A DNA stretch of 64,000 bases from CAKXIK01 sp050947015 (GCA_050947015.1 JBMNVT010000010.1:28955-92954), one strand, 5' to 3'. Positions 17,011 through 25,948 are shown, counted from the stretch's first letter. Numbers and translations: made by a program. The notes: generated from the letters alone by a model not told the origin.

Positions 17011-17472
17011 TCAGCGCCGTCTTTTGTAAACGACGATCTCTGCTTCCGACCCGCCTTCGCCATACTCGCAGACCAGAAGACCATTTTCATCAGCTGTCAG
17101 GCCGTAACACCGCTCACTGCCCTTTTTGCAAAGCTGATTTCCCAGATAGATTCTGTTATCGTCCCAAAACCGGATCTTCTGCCCGCCCGGAAGCGTATAT
17201 TCCAGATTGGCAAACGAGCCTTTCAGCGCATTCAAGCTCGTTACCTCCGGCATATCCTCAATACCGAGCGCATTGAATTCCGCGATCAGCTCGCTTTTTA
17301 ACCGGCAGAACGCTTGCCCGCAGCCGCTGCAGCGTTTCTGTCCCCTTTGACGGCAGCACGCAGCGATCATGCACTCTCCGCCGAACGGATGTCCGTCTGT
17401 TTTCGCGCATCCCCCGCAGGTATCCCTGAATCCACACTCCGCGCAATGGGCGCCGCATTTTGTTGGTTCCAT
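17011..17472 (-). CDS. DUF3795 cysteine-rich protein
   Basis: A 153-residue protein. The N-terminal half is packed with cysteines (CGAHCAECGFRDTCGGC, then CMIAACC and CSGCGQAFC), the DUF3795 arrangement expected to bind zinc or an Fe-S cluster. The C-terminal half is a small beta-rich domain. No reaction is known. It starts at 17472 with AGAGGAAATG and is spaced 51 bp from the GNAT gene upstream and 16 bp from the PHP gene downstream, suggesting one transcript. Confidence 0.75.
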   Translation of the reverse strand: MEPTKCGAHCAECGFRDTCGGCAKTDGHPFGGECMIAACCRQRGQKRCSGCGQAFCRLKSELIAEFNALGIEDMPEVTSLNALKGSFANLEYTLPGGQKIRFWDDNRIYLGNQLCKKGSERCYGLTADENGLLVCEYGEGGSEAEIVVYKRRR

Positions 17473-17523
17473 TTCCTCTCATCCTTTCCGATTTGTCCTA
17501 ATCCTGCAGCGGCTCCGGCATTT

Positions 17524-18306
17524 TTATTTCATATATTCGGCTGCCCGCAACCGATCGATCGCGGTAAACTCCACCCATGCGGGGCGGAATCCGCTTTTTA
17601 TGGCGTTTCTGGCAGATCGGATATTCGACCATGCACAACAGTAAAAAGGAACTTTTCCGCGCTCAAGAATCTCCATCGCCAGCCGACTGGTCAAAGCAGA
17701 AGCGATGCCCTGGCGGCGATACTGCGGCAAAACGTCGATGCCAATCTGCCACATTTCTTCCCCGTCTGCCGAAGCCCCTGCAAAGCCGACCATTTTTTCA
17801 CCGTCGTATGCCACCGCTCCCAACACATCCAGCTCTTTTCGATCTGCAGACAATGCGTTTCTCCATTCCGGCAAATAGAGTCCTGCAAAATCCGGCTGCG
17901 TCAGAATTTTTATTGGATAGCTGCAGGGCAATGGTTTCAGAGCGCCAACATCCGGCAGGAAATACTCCGCCATAAAGCACGTCAGCTTTCCGTATTTTGC
18001 AAACTCCTCCGTCAGCAGGTGGAGCCTCGGCGTTAAGAAGCTTTCGAAAAATGTTCCGTTCGCTTTCTCCTCGCGCTCCAGATATTGTTTTACAAAATAA
18101 GCCGCGCGTTCATCGACCGAAGCGACGACATTGCTGCCGTAACTGCACAGATTGCAAAAGAACGGCAGATCGAGGTACTTCCTGGCGCGCTCGTTTTTTT
18201 GAGAAATAACGACAATATTGTGATCTGCGCCGAAATCCTCCGGCCGGCAGCTCATATCATGCGCCTGCTGGCAAAGCGCAATCTGCATGATCTCTTCGTT
18301 GGTCAT
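17524..18306 (-). CDS. GNAT-family N-acetyltransferase (two-domain)
   Basis: A 260-residue protein with an AAAGGAGGAG ribosome binding site. The C-terminal domain carries the acetyl-CoA motif IGIDVLPQYRRQGIASALTS (near residue 180). The N-terminal 120 residues form an extra domain of the kind found in GNAT proteins annotated only by domain. Substrate unknown. It heads the GNAT-DUF3795-PHP group. The gap 18307-18537 upstream holds no recognised gene. Confidence 0.8.
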   Translation of the reverse strand: MTNEEIMQIALCQQAHDMSCRPEDFGADHNIVVISQKNERARKYLDLPFFCNLCSYGSNVVASVDERAAYFVKQYLEREEKANGTFFESFLTPRLHLLTEEFAKYGKLTCFMAEYFLPDVGALKPLPCSYPIKILTQPDFAGLYLPEWRNALSADRKELDVLGAVAYDGEKMVGFAGASADGEEMWQIGIDVLPQYRRQGIASALTSRLAMEILERGKVPFYCCAWSNIRSARNAIKSGFRPAWVEFTAIDRLRAAEYMK

Positions 18307-18537
18307 TTCTACTCCTCCTTTTGCACATCAAATTTCCGCTCTTGCTTCGCCGCCGGCAGCGGGGTTCCACAGTAAAAATTGCCGTCTTTTCTCTGTCGTT
18401 TCATTGTCCCTGCTTCCTGATAGCTTCGGCGGCGCAGCCGTTGATTGCATCAGACGTTGAGGGCATGCAGAGAGTGGCAGCTGCAATTCAACGCATCCCG
18501 TGCAGCTTTGACGGTCATCCCCGTATCACTTCCGTTT

Positions 18538-19470
18538 TCAGAACAGTGTAATTTGTTCCTGCCTGTTTGATTTTACCTTTTTGTCGGTAATTTTTTCGCC
18601 GACAGCAATCTCACCGGCAAGCAGCGCGCTTTCGGGTCGGCACAGACCTCGCGCGCGGCGGCTGTCGTTTGCGTAACAGTAAATGCAGCCGTTGCGGCAG
18701 GTATTATATGCACCGATGTCAACACTTTGTGCGCAGCCGCAGCCCTTCCGCTGGTTGTTGTCCGTTCCAATATCAAGCGCGCAGCCGCAAATTTTTTCAA
18801 TTCGTTTGCGGTCAATGCAGCTTGAACGCACGATTCCGTATTGGGTCAGATCACCCATTTCGCAGCAGGCAGCGGCATGCAGCCCATACTCCGCCGCTGT
18901 TCTTCCGATGTATCCGGCCAATTCCGCTGTTTCACCGCCGCTTGCCGGGCGGATAACCGTGCCGCCCCGATTTGCCTGCCGTTTTAATTTCGCATACAAA
19001 TCGACAAAACTGATGACTACCGTATCGGTAAACGCGGAAAGCCTGCCGCACAAACGTTGAAATTCCGCTTTGTGGTATGCTGCGGTCAGCGTGTCGTTCA
19101 GAATGATCGGGTCGTACCGCCAGACCACGCGTTCACGGCCGATTCTGTTTGAAAGCGCCCGGAAGCATTCTTCAATTTCCGATTTGGGCCGCAGATTCCG
19201 TTCCAGATCATTGCCGTAGGGAGTCAGTGTGAACTGAAAATAATACCGATATCCCAAGGCGTCCAGTTCATCGAGATGCGGCAGCAGATTTGCCGCATCC
19301 TTTGTCCAGAAAACAATGCAATCCACCACGTCGGGCGTCAGCGGAACTCGCGAAAGCTGCGCGTGGTTCATCGGATTGCGCGTCAGCGCGTACCCTTCAC
19401 GAATACGCTTCATAAACCACTCGGCGTAACAGCATGGAATATCTGTACGGCGGGAAGCCGAAACAATCAT
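18538..19470 (-). CDS. DUF1848 domain protein, putative Fe-S protein
   Basis: A 310-residue protein opening MIVSASRRTDIPCCYAEWF, followed by VFWTKDAANLLPHLDEL and YYFQFTLTPYG, all diagnostic of DUF1848. The C-terminal half has clustered cysteines (CGCALDIG, KGCGCAQSVDIGAYNTC, GCIYCYAN). The CxxCY-type end suggests an Fe-S cluster, possibly related to radical SAM or spore-photoproduct-lyase-like folds. Function unknown. Its start overlaps the end of the GrpB gene by 4 bp (ATGA), so the pair is translationally coupled. Confidence 0.8.
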   Translation of the reverse strand: MIVSASRRTDIPCCYAEWFMKRIREGYALTRNPMNHAQLSRVPLTPDVVDCIVFWTKDAANLLPHLDELDALGYRYYFQFTLTPYGNDLERNLRPKSEIEECFRALSNRIGRERVVWRYDPIILNDTLTAAYHKAEFQRLCGRLSAFTDTVVISFVDLYAKLKRQANRGGTVIRPASGGETAELAGYIGRTAAEYGLHAAACCEMGDLTQYGIVRSSCIDRKRIEKICGCALDIGTDNNQRKGCGCAQSVDIGAYNTCRNGCIYCYANDSRRARGLCRPESALLAGEIAVGEKITDKKVKSNRQEQITLF

Positions 19471-20099
19471 AGTCCGGCCACCTTCTCAAACAGATCCGGC
19501 TGAATGGCAGGATAGGTCAGGTTTTGCGGCAGCGTATCAAACAGCCGAATTTCTGCAATTTCCATTTCAGGCGGCAGTGCACCCAGGGACTTTACCGTGG
19601 AACGCTGCCTGTGCCGGCAGAAAATCCATTTGCCGCGGTGTTTGGCCGCAATCACCGCAAATTTCAGCCAACTGTCCGCAATCTGGCTCCGGTCAAAAAA
19701 CAATACGGATGCAGGCGACGTGCTGTTTTCGCCGCAACACTTGCTTTCTGCCGGAACGATATGGATAAAATGCGTCTGCCGATCGCCCGTTCCATCGTAA
19801 TAACTGCCGTATGCCCAAAGCCTTTGCCCTGAAATTTCAGCCTTTGGGCGATGATAAAAACCCTGACTTTTCAGCTGAGGTTCCAGCGCAAGAATGTCGT
19901 CAAAACGGTCAACCGCCACTGCAATGTCAATAATCGGCTTCGCCCGGATAGCAGGGATCGCCGTGCTGCCCACATGCTGAATGTCCTTTGCAGCGCCGCC
20001 CAGAATGTTACGCAGACGGCAAATCGTCTTCTGCACCTCTTCTTCCCATTCTTTTTCATGACTGCACAACTGCACGGTTCCCCTTTTCAAACCAATCAT
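19467..20099 (-). CDS. GrpB-like nucleotidyltransferase joined to a Nudix remnant
   Basis: A 210-residue protein. Residues 1-115 are GrpB/UPF0157 (IQHVGSTAIPAIRAKPIIDI, then FIHIVPAES). Residues about 140-157 (FAVIAAKHRGKWIFCRHR) are the first strand of a Nudix hydrolase. The rest (LPPEMEIAEIRLFDTLP) matches the C-terminal end of that kind of Nudix protein. The Nudix box GX5EX7REUXEEXGU is missing entirely. I infer one or two in-frame deletions in a GrpB-Nudix pair, so no pyrophosphohydrolase activity is expected. The start at 20099 has AGAAGGGAGC upstream. Coupled to the DUF1848 gene. Confidence 0.65.
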   Translation of the reverse strand: MIGLKRGTVQLCSHEKEWEEEVQKTICRLRNILGGAAKDIQHVGSTAIPAIRAKPIIDIAVAVDRFDDILALEPQLKSQGFYHRPKAEISGQRLWAYGSYYDGTGDRQTHFIHIVPAESKCCGENSTSPASVLFFDRSQIADSWLKFAVIAAKHRGKWIFCRHRQRSTVKSLGALPPEMEIAEIRLFDTLPQNLTYPAIQPDLFEKVAGL

Positions 20100-20321
20100 T
20101 GCAATAACCGCTCCCTTCTATACACGGCAGCCGCCGTGGGTGGTTTTGTTTTCTGCTCTTGTGTTGAAGATTGGGATATTTTTATTTTATCATGTTGGCC
20201 AAATAAAAGCAATTTTCATAAATATTTCTCAGTATTATTTTTAAATTTAAAGAAAACCCGGGCTTCTTTTGCCTTCTCCACCGGCTCATCCGCATTTTGA
20301 CGCGGGTGGAGAAAAACAGGC

Positions 20322-20360
20322 AAAAAAACTCCCTGCATCTGTTAAAAAACAGATACAGGG
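20322..20360 (-). terminator. Rho-independent terminator after the 62-residue protein gene
   Basis: On the minus strand CCCTGTATCTGTT pairs with AACAGATGCAGGG, followed by AGTTTTTTT (20328-20322). A second inverted repeat (CTCCACC / GGTGGAG, about 20276-20311) lies just beyond and may serve the GrpB upstream region. The rest of 20100-20415 shows no gene. Confidence 0.8.
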
Positions 20361-20415
20361 CGAATCCTCGCGTTTCTCCGGCTTTGCAGCGGCCGAAATC
20401 AAAAAATACAGCGTC

Positions 20416-20604
20416 TCACTTAAACATGATCTGCGCGTTGTCCAACAGATTTTCCATGGCCTGAATAGCGCGCTTGCTGTTTTTTTTCAGCTTACGGCTG
20501 GAACCGGAGCTTTTCATCATGGTTGCTCCCACAACTCCCATTGCGACACCTGCCGCCATTCCTGCGCCAATCCCCTTCATTACATTGGTAATATGATTGC
20601 TCAT
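20416..20604 (-). CDS. Small glycine/methionine-rich helical protein, unknown function
   Basis: A 62-residue protein starting MSNHITNVMKGIGAGMAAG. The first half is a glycine-zipper-like hydrophobic helix (residues 9-30) and the second half is basic then amphipathic (SSRKLKKNSKRAIQAMENLL). One membrane-associated helix with a cytoplasmic tail is likely. AAGGAAG precedes the ATG at 20604, and a strong terminator follows. The class resembles small conserved Firmicutes proteins of unknown role. Confidence 0.65.
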   Translation of the reverse strand: MSNHITNVMKGIGAGMAAGVAMGVVGATMMKSSGSSRKLKKNSKRAIQAMENLLDNAQIMFK

Positions 20605-20815
20605 TAAAAATTCTTCCTTTCGCAAATTTTCCAAAAATACCGCCCGAAACGCGGGTTTGGTTCCCGCTGTATTCATTTTCCCCCGGAAGCATGAAATTAA
20701 AAGTGGTTTTTTTGCGTATTTTTTGGCAGCCGCCATTCCCTCAGATCTGCTTGCTTTTTCGTTCTGTTTGCCGTAAGATTGAAAAAGAAAAATATTGCGG
20801 AAAGGGTTTTATGCT

Positions 20816-21316
20816 ATGTCTGTTTTGAATATTGTGATGGTCGAGCCGGAGATTCCCCAAAACACCGGAAACGTTGCGCGCACCTGTGCGGCGACCGGCG
20901 CACGGCTGCACCTTGTAGGACCCATGGGTTTTGCCATTGACGACCGAAAGCTGAAACGCGCCGGACTTGATTACTGGCACCTGCTCGACATTAGCTATTA
21001 CGAATCGCTGGATGAATTTTTTGAACAAAACACCGGGCCGTTTTTTTATTTTTCCACCAAAGCGCAAAAAATACATTCGGACGTCGCTTACCCGGACGGC
21101 GCTTATCTGGTCTTCGGTAAGGAAACAAAAGGGCTTCCCGAGGCACTTCTGCACGAACATCCGGACTCCTGTGTACGCATCCCAATGATTTCCGATGCGC
21201 GCAGTCTGAATCTTTCCAATTCCGTCGCCATCGGTGTTTATGAGGCGCTGCGCCAATGGGGCTACCCCACGCTGAAATGCAAAGGGCAGTTGACGCAGTT
21301 TCAGTGGGAGGAATGA
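20816..21316 (+). CDS. trmL: tRNA (cytidine/uridine-34 2'-O)-methyltransferase TrmL
   Basis: SPOUT-fold methyltransferase that 2'-O-methylates the wobble base of tRNA-Leu isoacceptors. The 166-residue length is typical. The N-terminus NIVMVEPEIPQNTGNVARTC is the signature of the family. The knot region follows: YLVFGKETKGLPEALL near residue 100 and IPMISDARSLNLSNSVAIG near 125. GGAAAGGG precedes the ATG at 20816. Confidence 0.95.
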   Translation: MSVLNIVMVEPEIPQNTGNVARTCAATGARLHLVGPMGFAIDDRKLKRAGLDYWHLLDISYYESLDEFFEQNTGPFFYFSTKAQKIHSDVAYPDGAYLVFGKETKGLPEALLHEHPDSCVRIPMISDARSLNLSNSVAIGVYEALRQWGYPTLKCKGQLTQFQWEE

Positions 21317-21530
21317 GCACGATCCCAACATAATCTTTTTTGTCACCAATTTCTATCTTCGCTGCCACTCAGCCAAAAAACAACATTTCACTGCCATAAA
21401 TTGCGATTTTTCAGGAAACCGGTTGAAATTTATGTTCAATGCGATACAATGAAGAAAACGGGATTCGGCCGGGATTTCATGATGTTTTTCCCCTGCTGTA
21501 TATTCCTAATTCAGAAAGGATGATCTTGTC

Positions 21531-22358
21531 ATGTCTCTGCCAATCGGACTGCAGCTCTACACCGTTCGCGATGCGATGGAACAGGATTTTGAAGGTGCGC
21601 TGAAAAAGGTGAAGGAATTCGGTTACGACGGCGTGGAATTCGCCGGTCTGTTCGGTCACAGCGCCGACGAAGTAAAAGCACTGTGCGAAAAGATCGGTCT
21701 GAACCCGATTTCCGCTCATGTTCCGCTCGACGAAATGCTTGCCGCGCCGGAAGAGGTGCTCGGCATATACAAGGCGATCGGCTGCAAATATGTCGCCGTT
21801 CCGTACCTTCCGGAGGAAAAGCGGGCCGGAACACCTGCCTTTGCTCAGACCATGGCGGATATTGAAATGCTTTGCAAGGTGGCAAAGTCGCTGGGCCTTG
21901 TGATGCTCTATCACAATCACGATTTTGAATTCCAGAAGATCGACGGCAAATATGTACTCGATTACATGTACGACACAATTCCCGCTTCGCTGCTGCAGAC
22001 GGAGCTTGACACCTGCTGGGTCAACGTCGGCGGCGAAAATCCGTCGCAGTACCTGCTCAAATACACCGGCCGCGCTCCTGTTGTGCATCTGAAGGATTTT
22101 GTCATGCAGGGACGTGAAAAGCCGCAGCACCTGTATGAGCTGATCGGCATTGAGACCGACGGCCAGACCGCCAGCGACGAGGCGTTCGGCTTCCGCCCGG
22201 TCGGCAGCGGCGTTCAGGATTTTCCGTCCATTCTGGCCGCTTCACAAAAGGCCGGCGCAGAATGGGTCATTGTGGAGCAGGATCGTCCGGCTCCCGGCGC
22301 GGAACCGATGGCTTCCGCCAAGCAGAGCATCGATTACCTGAAATCCTTTGCATGGTGA
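21531..22358 (+). CDS. Sugar phosphate isomerase/epimerase family TIM-barrel protein
   Basis: A 275-residue AP-endonuclease-2-like TIM barrel. The opening IGLQLYTVRDAMEQDFEGAL and GYDGVEFAGLFG are characteristic. Probable metal ligands lie in YHNHDFEFQ (near residue 125), DTCWVNVGGENP (near 160), VHLKDF (near 185) and the terminal VEQDRP (near 250). These enzymes act on inositols, keto-sugars or sugar phosphates; the substrate is not evident here. The ATG follows AGAAAGGATG. It is flanked by its own gap upstream and a bidirectional terminator downstream. Confidence 0.85.
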   Translation: MSLPIGLQLYTVRDAMEQDFEGALKKVKEFGYDGVEFAGLFGHSADEVKALCEKIGLNPISAHVPLDEMLAAPEEVLGIYKAIGCKYVAVPYLPEEKRAGTPAFAQTMADIEMLCKVAKSLGLVMLYHNHDFEFQKIDGKYVLDYMYDTIPASLLQTELDTCWVNVGGENPSQYLLKYTGRAPVVHLKDFVMQGREKPQHLYELIGIETDGQTASDEAFGFRPVGSGVQDFPSILAASQKAGAEWVIVEQDRPAPGAEPMASAKQSIDYLKSFAW

Positions 22359-22426
22359 TCCCTGAAAAACCTGTTGTCTGAAAAATACCCGGCTCTGCAG
22401 GAAACAGAGTCACCCGAAACGGTCAA

Positions 22427-22460
22427 AAGGCCGCCGGCGCTTCAAAACACCGGCGGCCTT
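22427..22460. terminator. Bidirectional terminator between the TIM-barrel gene and ridA
   Basis: AAGGCCGCCGG (22427-22437) pairs with CCGGCGGCCTT (22450-22460). It is followed by TCTGTTTCCTTT on the plus strand and TTTTGACC on the minus strand, serving convergent genes. Confidence 0.85.
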
Positions 22461-22505
22461 TCTGTTTCCTTTGCAGCAGGACCCGCAACCGGGCTGCGCA
22501 TCGCT

Positions 22506-22877
22506 TTATTTTTCGGCGATAACTTCCACCTCGACCAGAACATCCTTCGGCAGCTGCTTGGCCGCAACACAGCTGCGGGCAGGCTTGCTTGTAAAATACT
22601 TTGCATAAACGCCGTTAAACGCTGCAAAGTCATCCATATGGCGCAGGAAGCAGGTCGTCTTAACCGCCTTTTCCAGCGAGCTGCCAGCTGCTTCCAAAAC
22701 CGCCTGCAGGTTTTTGCAAACCTGCTCGCTCTGCTCCTCAATGGTCGTGGTCTCTACCGCACCCGTTGCCGGATTAATCGGAATCTGACCGGAAGTAAAG
22801 ACAAAACTGCCGCAGACAATTGCCTGCGAGTAGGGGCCGATGGCCTGAGGGGCTTTTTCAGTGTAAACAGAATTCAT
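22506..22877 (-). CDS. ridA: RidA family enamine/imine deaminase
   Basis: A 123-residue trimeric protein that hydrolyses reactive 2-aminoacrylate and related enamines released by PLP dehydratases. The signature AIGPYSQAIVCGSFVFTSGQ (residues 12-31) and the catalytic Arg in KPARSCVAAKQLPKDVLVEVE (near 100) are present. It lies 37 bp downstream of ilvA on the same strand, and IlvA produces the enamine that RidA clears, so the pairing is functional. Expression is presumably set by the T-box upstream of ilvA. Confidence 0.95.
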   Translation of the reverse strand: MNSVYTEKAPQAIGPYSQAIVCGSFVFTSGQIPINPATGAVETTTIEEQSEQVCKNLQAVLEAAGSSLEKAVKTTCFLRHMDDFAAFNGVYAKYFTSKPARSCVAAKQLPKDVLVEVEVIAEK

Positions 22878-22914
22878 TAAAATCTCCCTTTCTGATTCAA
22901 TCTTGTCGAATTGT

Positions 22915-24108
22915 TTATCTCAGATGAAACCCGCCCGCGGTAAGTGCGTCGGTAATCTGCTGAATATGGGCGTAATTGCGCGTTTCCAGAACAAGCCGCA
23001 GGAAGCAGCCGTTGATGTCGCTTTCCTCGCTGGCCCGCTCATGATGAATGGAAATGACGTTGCCGCCGTTCTCGGCAATAATACGGGAAACATTCTGCAG
23101 CTGGCCGGGTTTGTCCATCAGCTCAATGCAGAGCGCGCAGCTGCGTCCAGATTTCAGCAGACCGCGTTCGATGACGCGCGACAGGATCGTCACATCGATA
23201 TTACCGCCGGAAACCAGGCACACCACCCGCTTGCCCTTGACGGGAACTTTGTTGAACATGGCCGCCGCAACGGAAACCGCGCCTGCGCCCTCGGCAATCA
23301 GCTTATGCTGTTCGATCAGCGTCAGGATCGCGGTGGAAATTTCGTCCTCGGTCACGGTGACGATTTCGTCGACATACTTACTGCAGTATTCAAACGTATG
23401 TTCGCCCGGCTCCTTGACGGCGATCCCGTCCGCAATGGTGGAAACGGAAGGGAGCCGCTCAATCTTTTGATGCATCATAGAATTTACCATGCTGGGTGCG
23501 CCGGCAGCCTGAACGCCGTAAACCTTGACGCCCGGCTGCAGTGCCTTGACGGCAAACGCAACGCCGGAAATTAACCCGCCGCCGCCGACCGGAACGATCA
23601 CGGCATCCACCTTGGGCAGCTCGTTGAGGATCTCCAGTCCGATGGTTCCCTGACCGGCGATCACGTTTTCGTTGTCAAACGGATGAACAAAGGTATAATT
23701 CTTCTCGTCGCGCAGCTCCAACGCGCGTTTGTAGGCATCGTCATAAACGCCCGGCACCATGCAGACCTCGGCGCCGTAGGATTTCGTTGCCTCCACTTTG
23801 GAAATCGGTGCGCCGTCCGGCAGACAGATCAGCGACCGGATGCCGTACTTGGCCGCGGCCAGCGCGACGCCCTGCGCATGATTGCCTGCGGAACAGGCTA
23901 TTACACCGTGTGCCTTTTCCTCCGGGCTGAGCTGTGAGATCATGTATCCAGCGCCGCGCACCTTAAACGAGCCGGTAATCTGCAGGTTTTCCGGCTTTAA
24001 GTAAATATCGCATTCCGGGTTGATCTTCGGCGCATGAATCAGCGCCGTTTCGCGCACTACATCGCGCAGAACATATGAGGCGTGATAGATTTTGTCAAGT
24101 GTCAGCAT
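22915..24108 (-). CDS. ilvA: Threonine ammonia-lyase with C-terminal ACT domain
   Basis: PLP enzyme converting threonine to 2-oxobutyrate and ammonia, the first step toward isoleucine or propionate-type products. 397 residues from the ATG at 24108. The PLP lysine is in TGSFKVRGAGYM (near residue 50), the phosphate-binding loop VPVGGGGLISG near 180, and a single ACT domain (CALCIELMDKPGQL) occupies residues 320-397. This short form, with one ACT domain, is the TdcB/YgeX-like catabolic or ACT-regulated type. The T-box leader in front points to control by tRNA charging, and hence a biosynthetic role. Confidence 0.93.
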   Translation of the reverse strand: MLTLDKIYHASYVLRDVVRETALIHAPKINPECDIYLKPENLQITGSFKVRGAGYMISQLSPEEKAHGVIACSAGNHAQGVALAAAKYGIRSLICLPDGAPISKVEATKSYGAEVCMVPGVYDDAYKRALELRDEKNYTFVHPFDNENVIAGQGTIGLEILNELPKVDAVIVPVGGGGLISGVAFAVKALQPGVKVYGVQAAGAPSMVNSMMHQKIERLPSVSTIADGIAVKEPGEHTFEYCSKYVDEIVTVTEDEISTAILTLIEQHKLIAEGAGAVSVAAAMFNKVPVKGKRVVCLVSGGNIDVTILSRVIERGLLKSGRSCALCIELMDKPGQLQNVSRIIAENGGNVISIHHERASEESDINGCFLRLVLETRNYAHIQQITDALTAGGFHLR

Positions 24109-24478
24109 TGGTTTGACCTTCCTTTCCGAATGTGCGCTCTGCAAAATTGAGCACCTGCAAACAATTGGCGTTTTCCTGCGGATTGAGGCGTTTGGGCATA
24201 AAAAAGCTCCGCCTCCTGCTTTCACATAGAGGCGAAGACTTAATAATCAATCTCCGTGGTACCACTCTATTTTGCCGCCGAAGCGACCACTCACCGCGCA
24301 CAACCATGCGCTTCCCTTTTAACGGCGGGAACCCGGGTCTGCCTATCGAAAACCGTTTCAGCAGCCTGCTCGAGGGTGATTGCAGCCGGTGGCTCCTGCC
24401 TGCTCGCACCGAACACAGACTCTCTGAAAAAAGCGGAAACCGGATGTTTTGTCCCTGTCATTGCATTTCTTTTTCTCA
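24109..24478 (-). promoter_or_regulatory. T-box riboswitch leader of ilvA
   Basis: On the minus strand the canonical T-box AGAGTGGTACCACGG (within 24270-24251) precedes a terminator stem (GCCTC / GAGGC with AGCTTTTTT, ending near 24200). Upstream, Stem I carries the AGAGAG motif and GGTGCGAG loop (around 24430-24395). The most likely specifier is AUC (24380-24378) in the context CAATCACC, which would read tRNA-Ile. The antiterminator would form when uncharged tRNA pairs with the T-box. Presence is clear from sequence; the specifier assignment is a reading of the predicted loop and less certain. Confidence 0.88.
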
Positions 24479-24506
24479 ATTATAACGCGTTTTTTTGCAA
24501 AGTCAA
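24479..24506 (-). promoter_or_regulatory. Sigma-A promoter of the T-box-ilvA-ridA unit
   Basis: TTGACT (24506-24501), 16-bp spacer and TATAAT (24484-24479), directly in front of the T-box leader. Confidence 0.75.
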
Positions 24507-24577
24507 GCGCCGGGCAGAAATTTTTCCTGCTGCAGGCGAAACCGCCGCACGCAGCTTTTCCGGTACGGCAGCAGAAA

Positions 24578-25261
24578 TCACGGGCTGCAGGCTTCTATAA
24601 GCTGATTACAAATTTCAGCATACCACACTGCGGTTTGAGCATCCATATAGTATTCCGACGCCCCGATTCCGGAAAGCGGAACTCTTTCCTCCGCAGAAAT
24701 AAATTGCGCCGGCTGCAGTCCTTGCTCCAGACTGATTCTGGAGAACACATAGTCGCAGCTTTTTTCTTCTTTTTTATCTTTTGAAAAAACAAACGTTCTT
24801 TTATCCTCGTCGGACAGTCTTTGCTTTTCGTGAAAGATTTGTGGTGATAAAAACATCAGATAAGTCGTATCGTTGTTCAGGATGCAATACTTCCAGGTTG
24901 GTGCGAGACTTTTTCCATGGTCCCGGATAAAAATCGGCTCATACACGGTAATGGTCTCTCCCTCCAGCCGTTTATCGCCCTTGATGACCCGATCCACCTG
25001 CACTTCGGAACGTATTACCTGATATTGTACTTCCCGGGAACCCTGCAGCTTCCCCGTAATAACCAACTGTGAATCCTCAATAAAGCGATCGATATCCAGT
25101 TCCATTTCATCCTTGTTCAAGGAGGAATAATAATAAATACATTCACCCATTTTGGATAAATCTGTTTCACAGTTTACAAGGGACTGCCTTGTATACACGG
25201 CCACCCCGGCGGATATCAAAAGAATTACACACCAAATTGCAATCCAGCGTTTCAATTTCAT
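24578..25261 (-). CDS. Membrane-anchored extracytoplasmic protein of the ABC operon, unknown function
   Basis: A 227-residue protein with one N-terminal transmembrane anchor (WIAIWCVILLISAGVAVY, residues 5-22) and a large outward domain rich in beta-strand-like segments (VITGKLQGSREVQYQV, ETITVYEPIFIRD). It is the last gene of the six-gene minus-strand operon, 36 bp after the ABC ATPase. The ATG at 25261 was chosen because AAAGGATG lies upstream. It could act as an accessory, immunity or substrate-binding subunit of the transporter. No family recognised. Confidence 0.6.
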   Translation of the reverse strand: MKLKRWIAIWCVILLISAGVAVYTRQSLVNCETDLSKMGECIYYYSSLNKDEMELDIDRFIEDSQLVITGKLQGSREVQYQVIRSEVQVDRVIKGDKRLEGETITVYEPIFIRDHGKSLAPTWKYCILNNDTTYLMFLSPQIFHEKQRLSDEDKRTFVFSKDKKEEKSCDYVFSRISLEQGLQPAQFISAEERVPLSGIGASEYYMDAQTAVWYAEICNQLIEACSP

Positions 25262-25297
25262 AGCAACGGGCGCATCCTTTCTAAGCAGCACAGCACT

Positions 25298-25948
25298 TTA
25301 ATCAGCTGATTGCGGGTCGGGAACAATTCTGCCGTTCTGTAATTGAAATTGCCTCTCACACAAAGTGTTCAAATCCTCTTTGTTGTGGCTGGCAATTAAC
25401 ACAGTAGCTCCTCTTTGTTCCTCTTCCTGTATGACCTTCCGAATTTGAAAAACTCCCTCTTCATCCAGAGCATTTGTTGGTTCATCCAGCACGATCAGTT
25501 CCGGTTGCTCCATGATGGCCTGAGCAATTCCGAGACGCTGTTTCATCCCCAGGGAATACTTCTTATAAGTACGCTTGTCCGCCGGATCCAAACCCACGCG
25601 CTCCAACGCGGAACAAATTTCGTCGCTGCCGATCTTTTTGCGAATAGACGCCAAAAGCTTTAAATTTTCCAAGCCGGTATACTGATCCCAGAAGCCTACA
25701 TTTTCAATGATCACGCCCAAACTCGGCGGGAATGAAACATCCTGACCGATTTCGTCTCCGAAAACAGATATTTTCCCGCTGTCAATTTTAATCAAGCCAC
25801 AGATTGCCCGGAACAACATCGTTTTTCCTGACCCGTTTCTGCCCCAAAAGCCATAAACAGACCCTTGCTCCAATTCCAAATTGATGTGATCTAAAATAAC
25901 TTTGGACTTTATGGTCTTGCAAACATCCTGTAGGATAATCCGACCCAT
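25298..25948 (-). CDS. ABC transporter ATP-binding protein
   Basis: A 216-residue cytosolic ATPase. Walker A is GRNGSGKT near residue 36, the Q-loop region is near 80, the signature is YSLGMKQRLGIAQAI near 130, Walker B is LIVLDEPTNALD near 152, and the H-loop is LIASHN near 188. The layout matches the LolD/CcmA-like single-ATPase exporters used with ABC-2-type permeases. It abuts the membrane protein at 25949 with no gap. Together with the three membrane proteins and the anchored protein it probably forms one exporter. Substrate inferred, not shown. Confidence 0.9.
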   Translation of the reverse strand: MGRIILQDVCKTIKSKVILDHINLELEQGSVYGFWGRNGSGKTMLFRAICGLIKIDSGKISVFGDEIGQDVSFPPSLGVIIENVGFWDQYTGLENLKLLASIRKKIGSDEICSALERVGLDPADKRTYKKYSLGMKQRLGIAQAIMEQPELIVLDEPTNALDEEGVFQIRKVIQEEEQRGATVLIASHNKEDLNTLCERQFQLQNGRIVPDPQSAD

